NCBI GenBank assembly: GCA_011046405.1
Contig: DSAR01000073.1
Span: forward strand, 1-23,619
Length of the DNA stretch: 23,619 bases
DNA from: Chloroflexota bacterium
Lineage (GTDB): Bacteria; Chloroflexota; Anaerolineae; B4-G1
Direction of reading: 5' to 3'
The notes under the pieces were generated by a model. That model worked only from the letters and a program-made list of their open reading frames with translations. It was not told the origin of the DNA and did no database searches. Made by a program: the position numbers and the translations under genes. Below are positions 7,372 through 15,175 of this stretch, in pieces (within the stretch, counting starts at the first letter, position 1; every line of letters begins with the position of its first letter).

Positions 7372-7398
7372 GTATTTTTCGAGGCGCCCCACGTCGGC

Positions 7399-7427
7399 TT
7401 GTGCTCCTGACGTGAACCTGATAAAAT
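7399..7427 (+). promoter_or_regulatory. Probable promoter of the M28 peptidase gene
   Basis: TTGTGC (7399-7404), a 17-base spacer, then TAAAAT (7422-7427), 41 bases before the M28 start. It is divergent from the prfA promoter. AAGTATTTT at 7370-7378 and AAAATACTT at 7423-7431 form a 9-base inverted repeat that overlaps elements of both promoters, which might be an operator pair. Confidence 0.45.
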
Positions 7428-7467
7428 ACTTTTCATCAACTAAACCGAATGTCGAAACGAATGTCGA

Positions 7468-8802
7468 ATGGAACAAATCATGCACCCGGTCAATCAATCC
7501 CAAAAACACCAACAGCGCATGGGGAAGATAGCGCTCGCCCTGCTTCTGGGGGGCTGCGCATCGTTGTTCTTGTGGGCGATGATTGCGACGGCGGCCCCGG
7601 TCGGTCGTTCCGCCGCTCCCGGTTACGATCCCATCGTGGCCGAGATCATCACCTGGGTCAACACGCCCACGCTGGCGTACGACCTGGCGGGTTTGACGGG
7701 CGAACGGCCCGTCGTCGTCGCCGGGTCGCTCTACACCATCGCCACGCGCAATTCCTACCAGACCGAGGCGATCTCGATGGCGACCCGCTACGTCTACGAG
7801 CAGTTCGCCTCCTTCGGGTTGCCGGTCGCGTATCACGACTATACCTACAACACCTATCACTGGCGCAATGTGATCGCCGAGAAGAGCGGCGTGATCAGCC
7901 CTAGCCGCATCTACGTCCTCACCGCCCACGTCGACAACATGCCGGAAGGCGCTCTGGCCCCCGGCGCCGACGATAACGGTTCCGGCTCCGTCGCCGTGCT
8001 GACGGCCGCCCGGCTGCTGGCGCCTTATCATTTCACCCACACGCTGCGCTTCATACTCTTCACCGGCGAGGAGCAAGGCTTGCGCGGCAGCGCGGCCTAC
8101 GCCGCCGAATGCAAGGCCCGCGGGGAGGACGTCGCTGGCGTGATCAACCTGGACATGATCGCCTACAATTCTACCTACCAGCCCATCATCGACCTGTACG
8201 CCCAGACCGGGATGACCGGTTCCATTGAGCTAACCCACCTCTTCTCCAACGTGATCGGCGTCTACGAATTGGACCTGATCCCCCACCGCTACGACGTGTC
8301 CAGTGGGTTTCCCATCCAGAACAGCGACCAATGGCCCTTTCTCCAGCAGGGTTACCCGGCCTTCCTGGCGATTGAGGGCCTGGACGACATGACCCCCTAC
8401 TATCACACAGTCGGCGACACCCTGGAGACGCTCGACCTGGCCTATTACGCCGACTACACGCGGGCGTCCATCGCCGCCATTGTCCACCTGGGCGGGCTGT
8501 TGGCGGGCGAGCTGGCGGGCGCGGTGCACGAAACGGATACAGGCCGGCCGCTGGAGGCCGTGGTCGAGGCGCGCGCGTCTCACCACGCCCGTCCGTTCAC
8601 GACGTCGAGCACGCTCACCGGCGCCTACACCCTCTCGCTGCCGGCCGGCCGTTACACCGTGACCGTCGCGCGGCCGCTCTACTACCCGGCGGTCTTCACC
8701 GACGTGTCGCTCGTCGCCGGCACGGTGACCACCCACGAGGCTATGTTAACGCCGTGGCCTCGCCTGTATCTGCCGGTGGTCATCCAGGCATATGGCGATT
8801 AA
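7468..8802 (+). CDS. Secreted M28 family zinc metallopeptidase
   Basis: A 444-residue exported aminopeptidase-like enzyme. The N-terminus is basic, followed by a hydrophobic segment (IALALLLGGCASLFLWAMI) and ATAAP, consistent with a Sec signal peptide or anchor. The catalytic domain has the full co-catalytic zinc set of family M28: His154 (LTAHVD), Asp168 (GADDNGSG), general base Glu201 and ligand Glu202 (TGEEQGL), Asp229 (NLDMIAY) and His313 (YYHTVGDT). Residues about 350-430 form a small carboxypeptidase-regulatory-like beta domain (GAVHETDTGRPLEAVVEA), and the protein ends RLYLPVVIQAYGD, a tail type seen on secreted Chloroflexota proteins. The start may be ATG 7468 or the in-frame ATG at 7480; neither has a strong ribosome site. 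Substrate is unknown, probably peptides for nutrition. Confidence 0.92.
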   Translation: MEQIMHPVNQSQKHQQRMGKIALALLLGGCASLFLWAMIATAAPVGRSAAPGYDPIVAEIITWVNTPTLAYDLAGLTGERPVVVAGSLYTIATRNSYQTEAISMATRYVYEQFASFGLPVAYHDYTYNTYHWRNVIAEKSGVISPSRIYVLTAHVDNMPEGALAPGADDNGSGSVAVLTAARLLAPYHFTHTLRFILFTGEEQGLRGSAAYAAECKARGEDVAGVINLDMIAYNSTYQPIIDLYAQTGMTGSIELTHLFSNVIGVYELDLIPHRYDVSSGFPIQNSDQWPFLQQGYPAFLAIEGLDDMTPYYHTVGDTLETLDLAYYADYTRASIAAIVHLGGLLAGELAGAVHETDTGRPLEAVVEARASHHARPFTTSSTLTGAYTLSLPAGRYTVTVARPLYYPAVFTDVSLVAGTVTTHEAMLTPWPRLYLPVVIQAYGD

Positions 8803-9577
8803 ACGCCGCTTCTCCGGCTACGTCTTCGACCTGGACGGCACCATCTACCTGGGCGACGCCTTGCTGCCCGGCGCCCGGTCGACGGTCGAGACGCTGCGCC
8901 GGGCGGGCGCGCGCGTCGTCTTCCTCAGCAATAACCCCCTCCATTCCCGGAGCGATTACGCGGCCAAACTTTCCCGGCTGGGCATTCCCACCACGCCCGA
9001 CGCAGTCGTCAACTCCTCGTGGGTGATGAACCGCTGGCTGACGTGCGAGATGCCCGGTGCGACGCTCTTCGTCGTGGGAGAGCCGCCCTTGATCGCGGAA
9101 CTTCGAGAGGCTGGCTTCGACTTCAGTGAACAAGCCGGCGAGATCGACGTCGTCGTCGCCTCCTTCGACCGGACATTCGACTATCACAAGCTCCAGGTCG
9201 CCTTCGACGCGATCCGCGCCGGCGCGCGTTTCGTCGCCACCAACGCCGACCGCTATTGCCCCACGCCCGGGGGCGGCCTGCCCGACGCCGCGGCCGTCAT
9301 CGGCGCGATCGAGGGCTGCACCGGTGTACCGGTCGAGGTCGTCGTGGGCAAACCCTCGCCCATCACCGCCCGCGAGATCCTGGCCCGCCTGGCCCTGCCG
9401 GCCGCCGAATGCCTCATGATCGGTGACCGCCTGGAGACTGACGTGCGCATGGGCCAGGAAGCGGGGATGTCGACCGCCGTCGTCCTGACCGGCGTCACAA
9501 CGCTTGATTTGTTGGCGATTTCAGAGGTGCAGCCGGAGTTCGTCCTCAATCGCCTGGACGAACTCACGGCCTGCTAG
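8792..9577 (+). CDS. HAD-IIA family phosphatase (NagD-like)
   Basis: A 261-residue HAD hydrolase of subfamily IIA (NagD / 4-nitrophenylphosphatase / glycerol-phosphate phosphatase group). Motif I is FDLDGTIYLGD with Asp13 and Asp15. Motif II is FLSNNP, the conserved Lys is in VVVGKPSP, and motif IV is MIGDRLETD. The IIA cap lies between motifs II and III, with a TNAD-type segment (VATNADRYCPTPGG). The ATG lies inside the last codons of the M28 gene (11-base overlap), so the two are co-transcribed and probably coupled. It is not closely related to the Cof-type HAD on the other strand. The physiological substrate cannot be read from sequence. Confidence 0.92.
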   Translation: MAIKRRFSGYVFDLDGTIYLGDALLPGARSTVETLRRAGARVVFLSNNPLHSRSDYAAKLSRLGIPTTPDAVVNSSWVMNRWLTCEMPGATLFVVGEPPLIAELREAGFDFSEQAGEIDVVVASFDRTFDYHKLQVAFDAIRAGARFVATNADRYCPTPGGGLPDAAAVIGAIEGCTGVPVEVVVGKPSPITAREILARLALPAAECLMIGDRLETDVRMGQEAGMSTAVVLTGVTTLDLLAISEVQPEFVLNRLDELTAC

Positions 9578-9578
9578 G

Positions 9579-9686
9579 GCCTAACCGATAGGATTCTTGC
9601 ACAGCGAGCAAGAGCCGCTTCGCTTCTTCCATTGGCATCCTTTATTGGCTTTGGCTCGGAAGCGCAGCGGCTTCGTCCAGGTTAGG
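9579..9686 (+). repeat. Dispersed CCTAACC...GGTTAGG repeat element, copy B
   Basis: A 108-base non-coding element starting two bases after the HAD-IIA stop, in the gap between two convergent genes. It begins GCCTAACCGATAGGATTCTT, continues GCACAGCGAGCAAGA, and ends CGTCCAGGTTAGG. It differs from copy A by a few substitutions at the ends and an extra internal segment. That segment carries AGCCGCTTCGCTTC and GAAGCGCAGCGGCT, which pair as an imperfect hairpin, so copy B may also slow converging transcription. Confidence 0.72.
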
Positions 9687-9711
9687 GGAATCTAAAGCGC
9701 GCGCCGCCAGA

Positions 9712-10137
9712 TCACGAGCACTGGCAAGCGCATGCCTCATCCCCGGGCGCGCAATCACACACCTCGGCGATGGCCTCGATCTCCACGCGCCCGCCCAGGG
9801 GCAGCGCAGCGACCTCCACCGCCGAACGGGCAGGCGGATTTTCCGGGAAGAATTCGGCGTAGACGCCATTCATCCGGGAGAACTCGTCCATATCCTGCAG
9901 GAAGACGGTCACCTTGACCACGTGTTCCAGGCAGGAGCCCGCCGCCTCCAACACCGCCTGGACGTTCTCCAATGCTCGCCGGGTCTGGGCCTCGACGTCC
10001 GGCCCAACGAATTCCTTCGCGCCGGGGATGATGCCCAACTGCCCCGCCGTGAAGACGAAATCGCCCAGCCGCACGCCCTGGGAGTACGGGCCGACAGCCG
10101 CCGGCGCCTGATCGGTCGCGATAATTTCCTTGTTCAT
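9712..10137 (-). CDS. RidA (YjgF/YER057c/UK114) family protein with Cys-rich tail
   Basis: A 141-residue RidA-family protein. Family members hydrolyse reactive enamine/imine intermediates made by PLP enzymes. Family features are ATDQAPAAVGPYSQGV at the start, FTAGQLG, the VKVTVFLQDMDEF segment and the conserved Arg in PPARSAVEVAALP, expected to bind the substrate carboxylate. The start MNKEII was chosen because AAGGAG lies five bases upstream; a longer reading to 10194 adds 19 residues without homology. The usual family core ends at about residue 125, but this protein continues EVCDCAPGDEACACQCS, with five cysteines in 16 residues. The gene is driven by a near-consensus promoter (10219-10247) and is convergent with the HAD-IIA gene. 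Confidence 0.92.
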   Translation of the reverse strand: MNKEIIATDQAPAAVGPYSQGVRLGDFVFTAGQLGIIPGAKEFVGPDVEAQTRRALENVQAVLEAAGSCLEHVVKVTVFLQDMDEFSRMNGVYAEFFPENPPARSAVEVAALPLGGRVEIEAIAEVCDCAPGDEACACQCS

Positions 10138-10218
10138 GCTATCTCCTTGTGTAAAATAATTGTCAGCCATTTGCGTTTCTCGACGTTTTTCCACAGTCCA
10201 TTGTGAAAAATCAATGGG

Positions 10219-10247
10219 ATTATATGCCCATCAAGCCACAAAGTCAA
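10219..10247 (-). promoter_or_regulatory. Sigma70-type promoter of the RidA gene
   Basis: On the minus strand TTGACT (10247-10242), a 17-base spacer and TATAAT (10224-10219), an almost perfect consensus. The leader is about 75 bases. CCATTG (10198-10203) and CAATGG (10212-10217) form a small palindrome at the predicted start. Confidence 0.75.
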
Positions 10248-10286
10248 TCGGTTTCGTTTTCCCCTTTGCCCCTTTGCGAAATGCAT

Positions 10287-10314
10287 TTGCGCGGTGGGGA
10301 GATCGGTGTATACT
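10287..10314 (+). promoter_or_regulatory. Probable promoter of the cyclase/ATPase gene
   Basis: TTGCGC (10287-10292), a 16-base spacer, then TATACT (10309-10314). Transcription would start near 10321, inside the left target duplication of the miniature element, so the whole element would form the 5' end of the messenger. Confidence 0.45.
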
Positions 10315-10323
10315 AAATACGTG

Positions 10324-10455
10324 GTAACTGCTCAGCCTAGCGTCCGTTTGCAGCGGATGGGCGGGGGTTTGGGTCGTTTGGCGGGTGCTTCGCACCCGCC
10401 AAACGACCCAAACCCCCGCTCTCCATCGCAGCAAGGGACTGGCCTGAGCAGTTAC
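10324..10455. mobile_element. IS66-type MITE with 28-bp hairpin and 8-bp target duplication
   Basis: A 132-base palindromic element. Its ends are GTAACTGCTCAG (10324-10335) and the exact inverse CTGAGCAGTTAC (10444-10455). It is flanked by the identical octamer AATACGTG at 10316-10323 and 10456-10463. Inner sequences pair imperfectly, and the centre is a perfect 28-bp stem (10361-10388 with 10392-10419) closed by a TTC loop. Termini starting GTAA and 8-bp duplications are known hallmarks of the IS66 family, so it is probably a non-autonomous IS66 derivative. There is no open frame for a transposase. The intact duplication suggests a relatively recent insertion. Confidence 0.85.
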
Positions 10456-10496
10456 AATACGTGAAAGACGAATTACTTGCAAGTAGGAGGGTGGGT

Positions 10497-13400
10497 ATGA
10501 AGTGCCCTAGTTGTGGATTCGATAACCCAACAGGTTTTGCTTTCTGCGGAAAATGCGGAAATCCTCTGGCCCCCGCTTGCCCTCAATGCGGCTTTGAAAA
10601 TCCACCAGGTTTCACCTTTTGTGGCAAATGCGGCGCGCCGTTACAGGATGATCAACCAGAACATCTCTCCCCAGCCGAACTGGATCACCTGCGCGCCTAT
10701 TTGCCCGCTCAACTGATCGAGACCCTGCAACTGGAGCGCGTGTCTCCTGCCCTCGCCCTGCTGGCTCGATGCGTCGACCATCTAACCGAACTGCTCAGGA
10801 CCGCGCGTACGCTGTTGCCCCCTTACCTCGTCGAACAGGTTGTGCAAGACCCAACACCCGGCAAAATTGGCGGGCAGTTCGTCGAGGGGACGTTGCTCTT
10901 TGCCGACATCAGCGGCTTCACGTCTATGTCCGAGCGATTGAGCCGCATCGGGCGCGAGGGAGCCGAGGAGATCACGTCCATCGTCAACCGTTACTTCAGC
11001 ACCATGCTGTCTCTCTTGAGCGCCCACGGCGGCCAACTCGTCAAGTTCGGCGGCGACGCGCTGCTGGGGCTATTCTTCGAACCGGACAGCGCGACGCGGG
11101 CAGTACAGGCCGCCCACCACATGCAGGGCGCGATGGACGGTATGCGCCAGGTCCAGACTTCCCAGGGCGACTTCCCGCTCCAGATGAAAGTGGGCCTTCA
11201 CCGGGGGCGCTTCCTCGCCGCTCGATTGGGAACGGCCCAGGGGATGGAATACGCCCTCTTCGGCGGCGACGTCAACGCGACAGCGGCGACCGAATCAGCG
11301 GCCCAGGCCGGACAGATCCTGCTGGATCGCGCGACGTTGGAGGCGATCCGGACCCCTTGTCAAACGGAAGCATCCGGCCCCGACGCCCCCTACGTGGCGC
11401 TCAGCGACGTCGAACAACCTCTCGATTCAGACCCGGCGCTACACGTCCAGTCGCCGTCCTTATCCTCGGAACCATCCCTCGCGAACCTGCGCCGTCTCGT
11501 CGAGTTATTGGACGCCCTGTCGCCGTATCTCCCGGCCGGGTTGATGGCCCGTTTATCCGACGACCCGCACGCCGCGAGCGTCGAGGGGGAGCACCGTCTA
11601 GTCGGCGTGCTCTTCGCCAACGTGGAGGGCCTGGGCGAGGTCACCGACCGGCTGGGGCCGGGCAAGGAGGACGAGATCGTCGCGGCGCTCAACCAATACT
11701 TCACCACGATGGAAGAAGGGATTCAACGCTTCGGCGGCGTGATCAACAAGATGGACCTGTACGAGCACGGCGATAAGTTGCTGGCCTTCTTCGGCGCGCC
11801 GGTCGCCCACGAGGATGACGCGGAACGGGCCGTGCGGGCCGCCCTGGCGATGCAACAGTCGATGCTCGAGTTAAGCCAGAGCCTGCCGGAACAGATCGGC
11901 CTCCCGGACTTGCGCCTGAGCCAGAAGATCGGCATCAGTTTCGGCTACGTCTTCGCCGGCTACGTGGGGACCGATTGGCGGCACGAGTACACCGTGATGG
12001 GCGACGAGGTCAACCTGGCCGCCCGCCTGATGTCGACAGCCGGGCCCGGCGCCATCATCGTCAGCGGCGACGTCCGGCGCAAGGTCAGGGCGCTCTTCGA
12101 CCTGGACGCACAGGGCGAGGTGCAGGTCAAGGGCAAGCGCGCCCCGATCCCCATCTTCTCCGTCGTGGCCCCCCGGGCGGCGCCGGAACCGGTGCGCGGC
12201 CTGGCGGGCATGCGCTCGCCGTTGGTGGGCCGGCAGGCCGAGTGGGAGCAAATGCAGGTCGCGGTAGCACACCTTTCGCGGGGACGCGGGCAGATCGTCT
12301 CGGTGACCGGCGAGGCCGGTCTGGGCAAATCTCGTCTGGTGGCCGAGATGCGCCAACAGACGGCCGATAGTCCCGTTAAGTGGATAGAGGGGCGCTGTCT
12401 CTCATATACCGAATCGGTGAGCTATCACCCCTTCCACGAAATCGTGCAGGCGTTGATCGGCGTCCAGCCGGACGATAGCGAGGCCGAGGCCTGGAATAAA
12501 CTGCGAGCCCTTCTGGAAACGGCCTCCCACACAGAGGAACTGGAGGCCGCCCTGCCCTATCTGGCCAATTTCATCAGCCTGCAACTCGAGGAGACTTTGC
12601 AGGAAAAAACCCGCTACCTGGACGCCGAAGCGCTCCAGAGGCGCACCTTTCTGGCGATCGACGCCTTGATCGAAAGCCAGGCGTCGCTTGAATCGCCCCT
12701 GGCGCTGGTCCTGGAGGACATCCATTGGATCGACCAGGCCTCTATGGCGCTATTGGAACACCTGATGTCGCTGGTCAATCACGTCCCCCTGATGCTGGCG
12801 TTGGTCTACCGGCCGGAACGGGCCAAGCGCTGCTGGGAGATCCACGAGAAGATCACGCGTGAGTTTCCCCATTGTGCTGTCAAGATCGCGCTCAGCCGCT
12901 TGGCGCCAGCCGACGGCCAACAACTCCTGACCAACCTGGTCGGGATCGAGCAGTGGCCCGACGCCATACGGGCGCTCATTTTTAGCCGCACCGAAGGGAA
13001 TCCGCTGTACATCGAGGAGGTCATCCGCGCGCTCATCGACGATGGCGTGTTGGTGCAGGACGAAAGCGGCGCGTGGCAAGTCCGCAGCGACTTGGAGACG
13101 ATCAACGTCCCCGACACGTTGCAAGGGGTGCTGATGGCCCGCCTGGACCGGCTGGAGGAGCCGTGTCGCTGGACGGCCCAATTGGCCTCGGTGGTGGGGC
13201 GCGTCTTCCCGTTCGACGTCCTCTCCCACGTCCTGCCCGAAAACGGCGCCAAGCTCAGTCGTAATCTGGTCCGCCTGCAGCGGCACGAGACGGTCCGCGA
13301 GACCCAGCGCGTCCCCGAACTGATCTACACCTTCAAGCACGCGATGATGCAGGAGGTCTGTTATCATAGCTTGCTGGCCCGCGTCCGGCGGCAGTATCAC

Positions 13401-14900
13401 CGCAAGATCGCCGAATACCTGGAGACCGACCGATTATCCGGCCGCCGGGACGCCGAAAGCAACATCCCCGTCGTCGCCCACCACGCCTTTGTGGGCCAGG
13501 ATTGGGCCCGCGCACTGCGTTACCAATTGTTGGCCGGCAGGCAGGCGCAGAAACTCTTCGCCAATCACGAGGCCATCGACCACTTCGAGAAAGCGTTGCA
13601 GAGCGCCGAACACCTGCCCCCGGAGGAGACGTTGGAGGAACGCCAGAATATCCACGCTTCCCTGGGAGAGTTGTTGACGACCACCAGCCAGTACGAGCAC
13701 GCGCTCGAACACCTCGACCAGGCGCTTGATCTTTCCACGGAAAGAGATGATCGCGACGCTCAAGCCTTTGTCTGTCACCAATTGGCTCGCTTGTACGAGT
13801 TACGAGGTGAATACCCGCCCGCCTTCGAATGGATCGAGTGCGGACTGACAGCCCTGGAGAACCGCAAAACAGCTGAGGCGGCCGAATTGTTGCTCCGAGC
13901 TGGCTTCATCAACACTCGACAGGGCGATTATGATCAAGCATTGGATCAATGCCAACAGGGCCTGGATATCGCCAAAGAACTTGGCGAGCTGGCAACCCTG
14001 GCTCGCGCGTACAACTTGATGGGTCACATCTTCCGTCTGCGCGGCAAGAGTGTCCAGGCTATTGAATACTTTCAACAAGCGTTCCAACTCCAGCAGCGAG
14101 CTGGAGATATTCATGGCCAAGCGACAATGCACAATCAGATCGCTAATGCCTATTTTGACATGGGCCAATGGCAAGAAGCCGAAGACAATTATCGCCAGGC
14201 GCGGCAAATGTTCGATCAGGTTGGAGACATCTACAACCTGACCGTTGCCAACAACAACTTGGGCGGCATCGCACGAAATCAAGGAAGACTTGATGACGCC
14301 CTGGCGCTTTACCAGGAGGCCCTCGAATCGCTGGGGCGGATTGGTGGGTCGCTGTTTGTGCTGGGGGCGCTTCATATGAACCTGGGGGCGACGTTTGTTC
14401 GCAAAGGCGATACCGAAGCAGCCCGCCAGCATCTAAAATCCAGCCAATCCTATTACGGGCAAGCACAGGCGCGCGACTTTTTACCCGAGCTCCATCGTCA
14501 CTTAGCCGAGGCGGCCCTGTTGGTGGGCGATCTGGAGGAGACGCAAAGACAAGCCGAACAATCGCTGAAGTTATCCCGCGAACTGGAGATGCGGGCCGAG
14601 GAGGGCTGCGCGTTGCGAACGTTGGGAAAACTGGCGGTGGCGCGGGGTCAGATAGAGGAAGCGCTTCAGGCGTTGGGCGAGCGCCCAGGCGGCAGCGTCG
14701 CGATCCTGGACGAGGTGGGCGACGAATACGAAAAGGCCCGCAGCCAGTTGTGCCTGGCCCGGGTCTACGCCTCGGCGGGACAACCGGCGGCCGCCCAGGC
14801 GACGCTGGACGATTGCGAAGGGGTGTTCGAGCGACTGGACGCCGCGTTGGACCGCCAGGTCGCTCGTGCATTGCGAGACGAAATGGCCCAAGCAAGTTGA
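10497..14900 (+). CDS. Double zinc-ribbon, double class III cyclase, AAA ATPase, TPR protein
   Basis: A 1467-residue cytoplasmic signalling protein. Two zinc ribbons come first (CPSCG..FCGKCG at 3-21; CPQCG..FCGKCG at 28-46). Cyclase domain 1 (about 128-300) keeps both metal aspartates, Asp137 (FADIS) and Asp187 (FGGD), but has Ala264 where the transition-state Arg is expected. Cyclase domain 2 (about 365-557) has Asn375 in place of the first metal Asp but keeps Asp503, Asn506 and Arg510 (MGDEVNLAAR). A STAND/AAA-type ATPase follows, with Walker A GEAGLGKS (605-612) and Walker B LALVLED (Asp741). The C-terminal third (about 1000-1460) is TPR repeats. Start: ATG 10497 has AGGAGG six bases upstream; the in-frame GTG at 10461 lies in the element duplication and is not favoured. 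Likely a ligand- or protein-sensing ATPase that controls a cyclase; cAMP or cGMP output is undetermined. Confidence 0.93.
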   Translation: MKCPSCGFDNPTGFAFCGKCGNPLAPACPQCGFENPPGFTFCGKCGAPLQDDQPEHLSPAELDHLRAYLPAQLIETLQLERVSPALALLARCVDHLTELLRTARTLLPPYLVEQVVQDPTPGKIGGQFVEGTLLFADISGFTSMSERLSRIGREGAEEITSIVNRYFSTMLSLLSAHGGQLVKFGGDALLGLFFEPDSATRAVQAAHHMQGAMDGMRQVQTSQGDFPLQMKVGLHRGRFLAARLGTAQGMEYALFGGDVNATAATESAAQAGQILLDRATLEAIRTPCQTEASGPDAPYVALSDVEQPLDSDPALHVQSPSLSSEPSLANLRRLVELLDALSPYLPAGLMARLSDDPHAASVEGEHRLVGVLFANVEGLGEVTDRLGPGKEDEIVAALNQYFTTMEEGIQRFGGVINKMDLYEHGDKLLAFFGAPVAHEDDAERAVRAALAMQQSMLELSQSLPEQIGLPDLRLSQKIGISFGYVFAGYVGTDWRHEYTVMGDEVNLAARLMSTAGPGAIIVSGDVRRKVRALFDLDAQGEVQVKGKRAPIPIFSVVAPRAAPEPVRGLAGMRSPLVGRQAEWEQMQVAVAHLSRGRGQIVSVTGEAGLGKSRLVAEMRQQTADSPVKWIEGRCLSYTESVSYHPFHEIVQALIGVQPDDSEAEAWNKLRALLETASHTEELEAALPYLANFISLQLEETLQEKTRYLDAEALQRRTFLAIDALIESQASLESPLALVLEDIHWIDQASMALLEHLMSLVNHVPLMLALVYRPERAKRCWEIHEKITREFPHCAVKIALSRLAPADGQQLLTNLVGIEQWPDAIRALIFSRTEGNPLYIEEVIRALIDDGVLVQDESGAWQVRSDLETINVPDTLQGVLMARLDRLEEPCRWTAQLASVVGRVFPFDVLSHVLPENGAKLSRNLVRLQRHETVRETQRVPELIYTFKHAMMQEVCYHSLLARVRRQYHRKIAEYLETDRLSGRRDAESNIPVVAHHAFVGQDWARALRYQLLAGRQAQKLFANHEAIDHFEKALQSAEHLPPEETLEERQNIHASLGELLTTTSQYEHALEHLDQALDLSTERDDRDAQAFVCHQLARLYELRGEYPPAFEWIECGLTALENRKTAEAAELLLRAGFINTRQGDYDQALDQCQQGLDIAKELGELATLARAYNLMGHIFRLRGKSVQAIEYFQQAFQLQQRAGDIHGQATMHNQIANAYFDMGQWQEAEDNYRQARQMFDQVGDIYNLTVANNNLGGIARNQGRLDDALALYQEALESLGRIGGSLFVLGALHMNLGATFVRKGDTEAARQHLKSSQSYYGQAQARDFLPELHRHLAEAALLVGDLEETQRQAEQSLKLSRELEMRAEEGCALRTLGKLAVARGQIEEALQALGERPGGSVAILDEVGDEYEKARSQLCLARVYASAGQPAAAQATLDDCEGVFERLDAALDRQVARALRDEMAQAS

Positions 14901-14977
14901 CGCACATCGAGATGGCGGCCCAGAGCGCGCCTTTAACGATTATTTAAAAAACGCTTCACCTGATCGGAACGAATACG

Positions 14978-14986
14978 TGCTATAAT
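14978..14986 (+). promoter_or_regulatory. Extended -10 promoter of the giant surface protein gene
   Basis: TGCTATAAT is a perfect extended -10. No good -35 lies at the usual distance; CCTGAT at 16 bases is the nearest. Transcription would start near 14993 and leave a long leader of about 183 bases, in which no known riboswitch was recognised. The spacer back to 14901 shows no clear terminator for the cyclase gene. Confidence 0.55.
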
Positions 14987-15175
14987 AGTAAGCGACTGCG
15001 CTGTAGGCGTGGATGTAGTTTCTAATATTTCTCTCCCTCAACGTTGATCTCCTCGAATGACTTTCTATTCATCTGCTTCATTTACTTCAATTCGCGAGAT
15101 TGGGCCAGAAAGGCGTCTAACCCGGCGCTGATCTTCATAGGTGAGATGTCTTGAGCCCCTATTGGGAGGTATGAG

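Noticed and set aside
7345..8076. Minus-strand frame of 243 codons over the prfA promoter and the M28 gene
   Set aside because: It overlaps the M28 catalytic domain antisense and runs through two promoters; its composition is of shadow type.
10461..10496. Upstream GTG start for the cyclase/ATPase protein
   Set aside because: The GTG lies in the target duplication of the miniature element, while ATG 10497 has AGGAGG at ideal distance and begins with the zinc ribbon.
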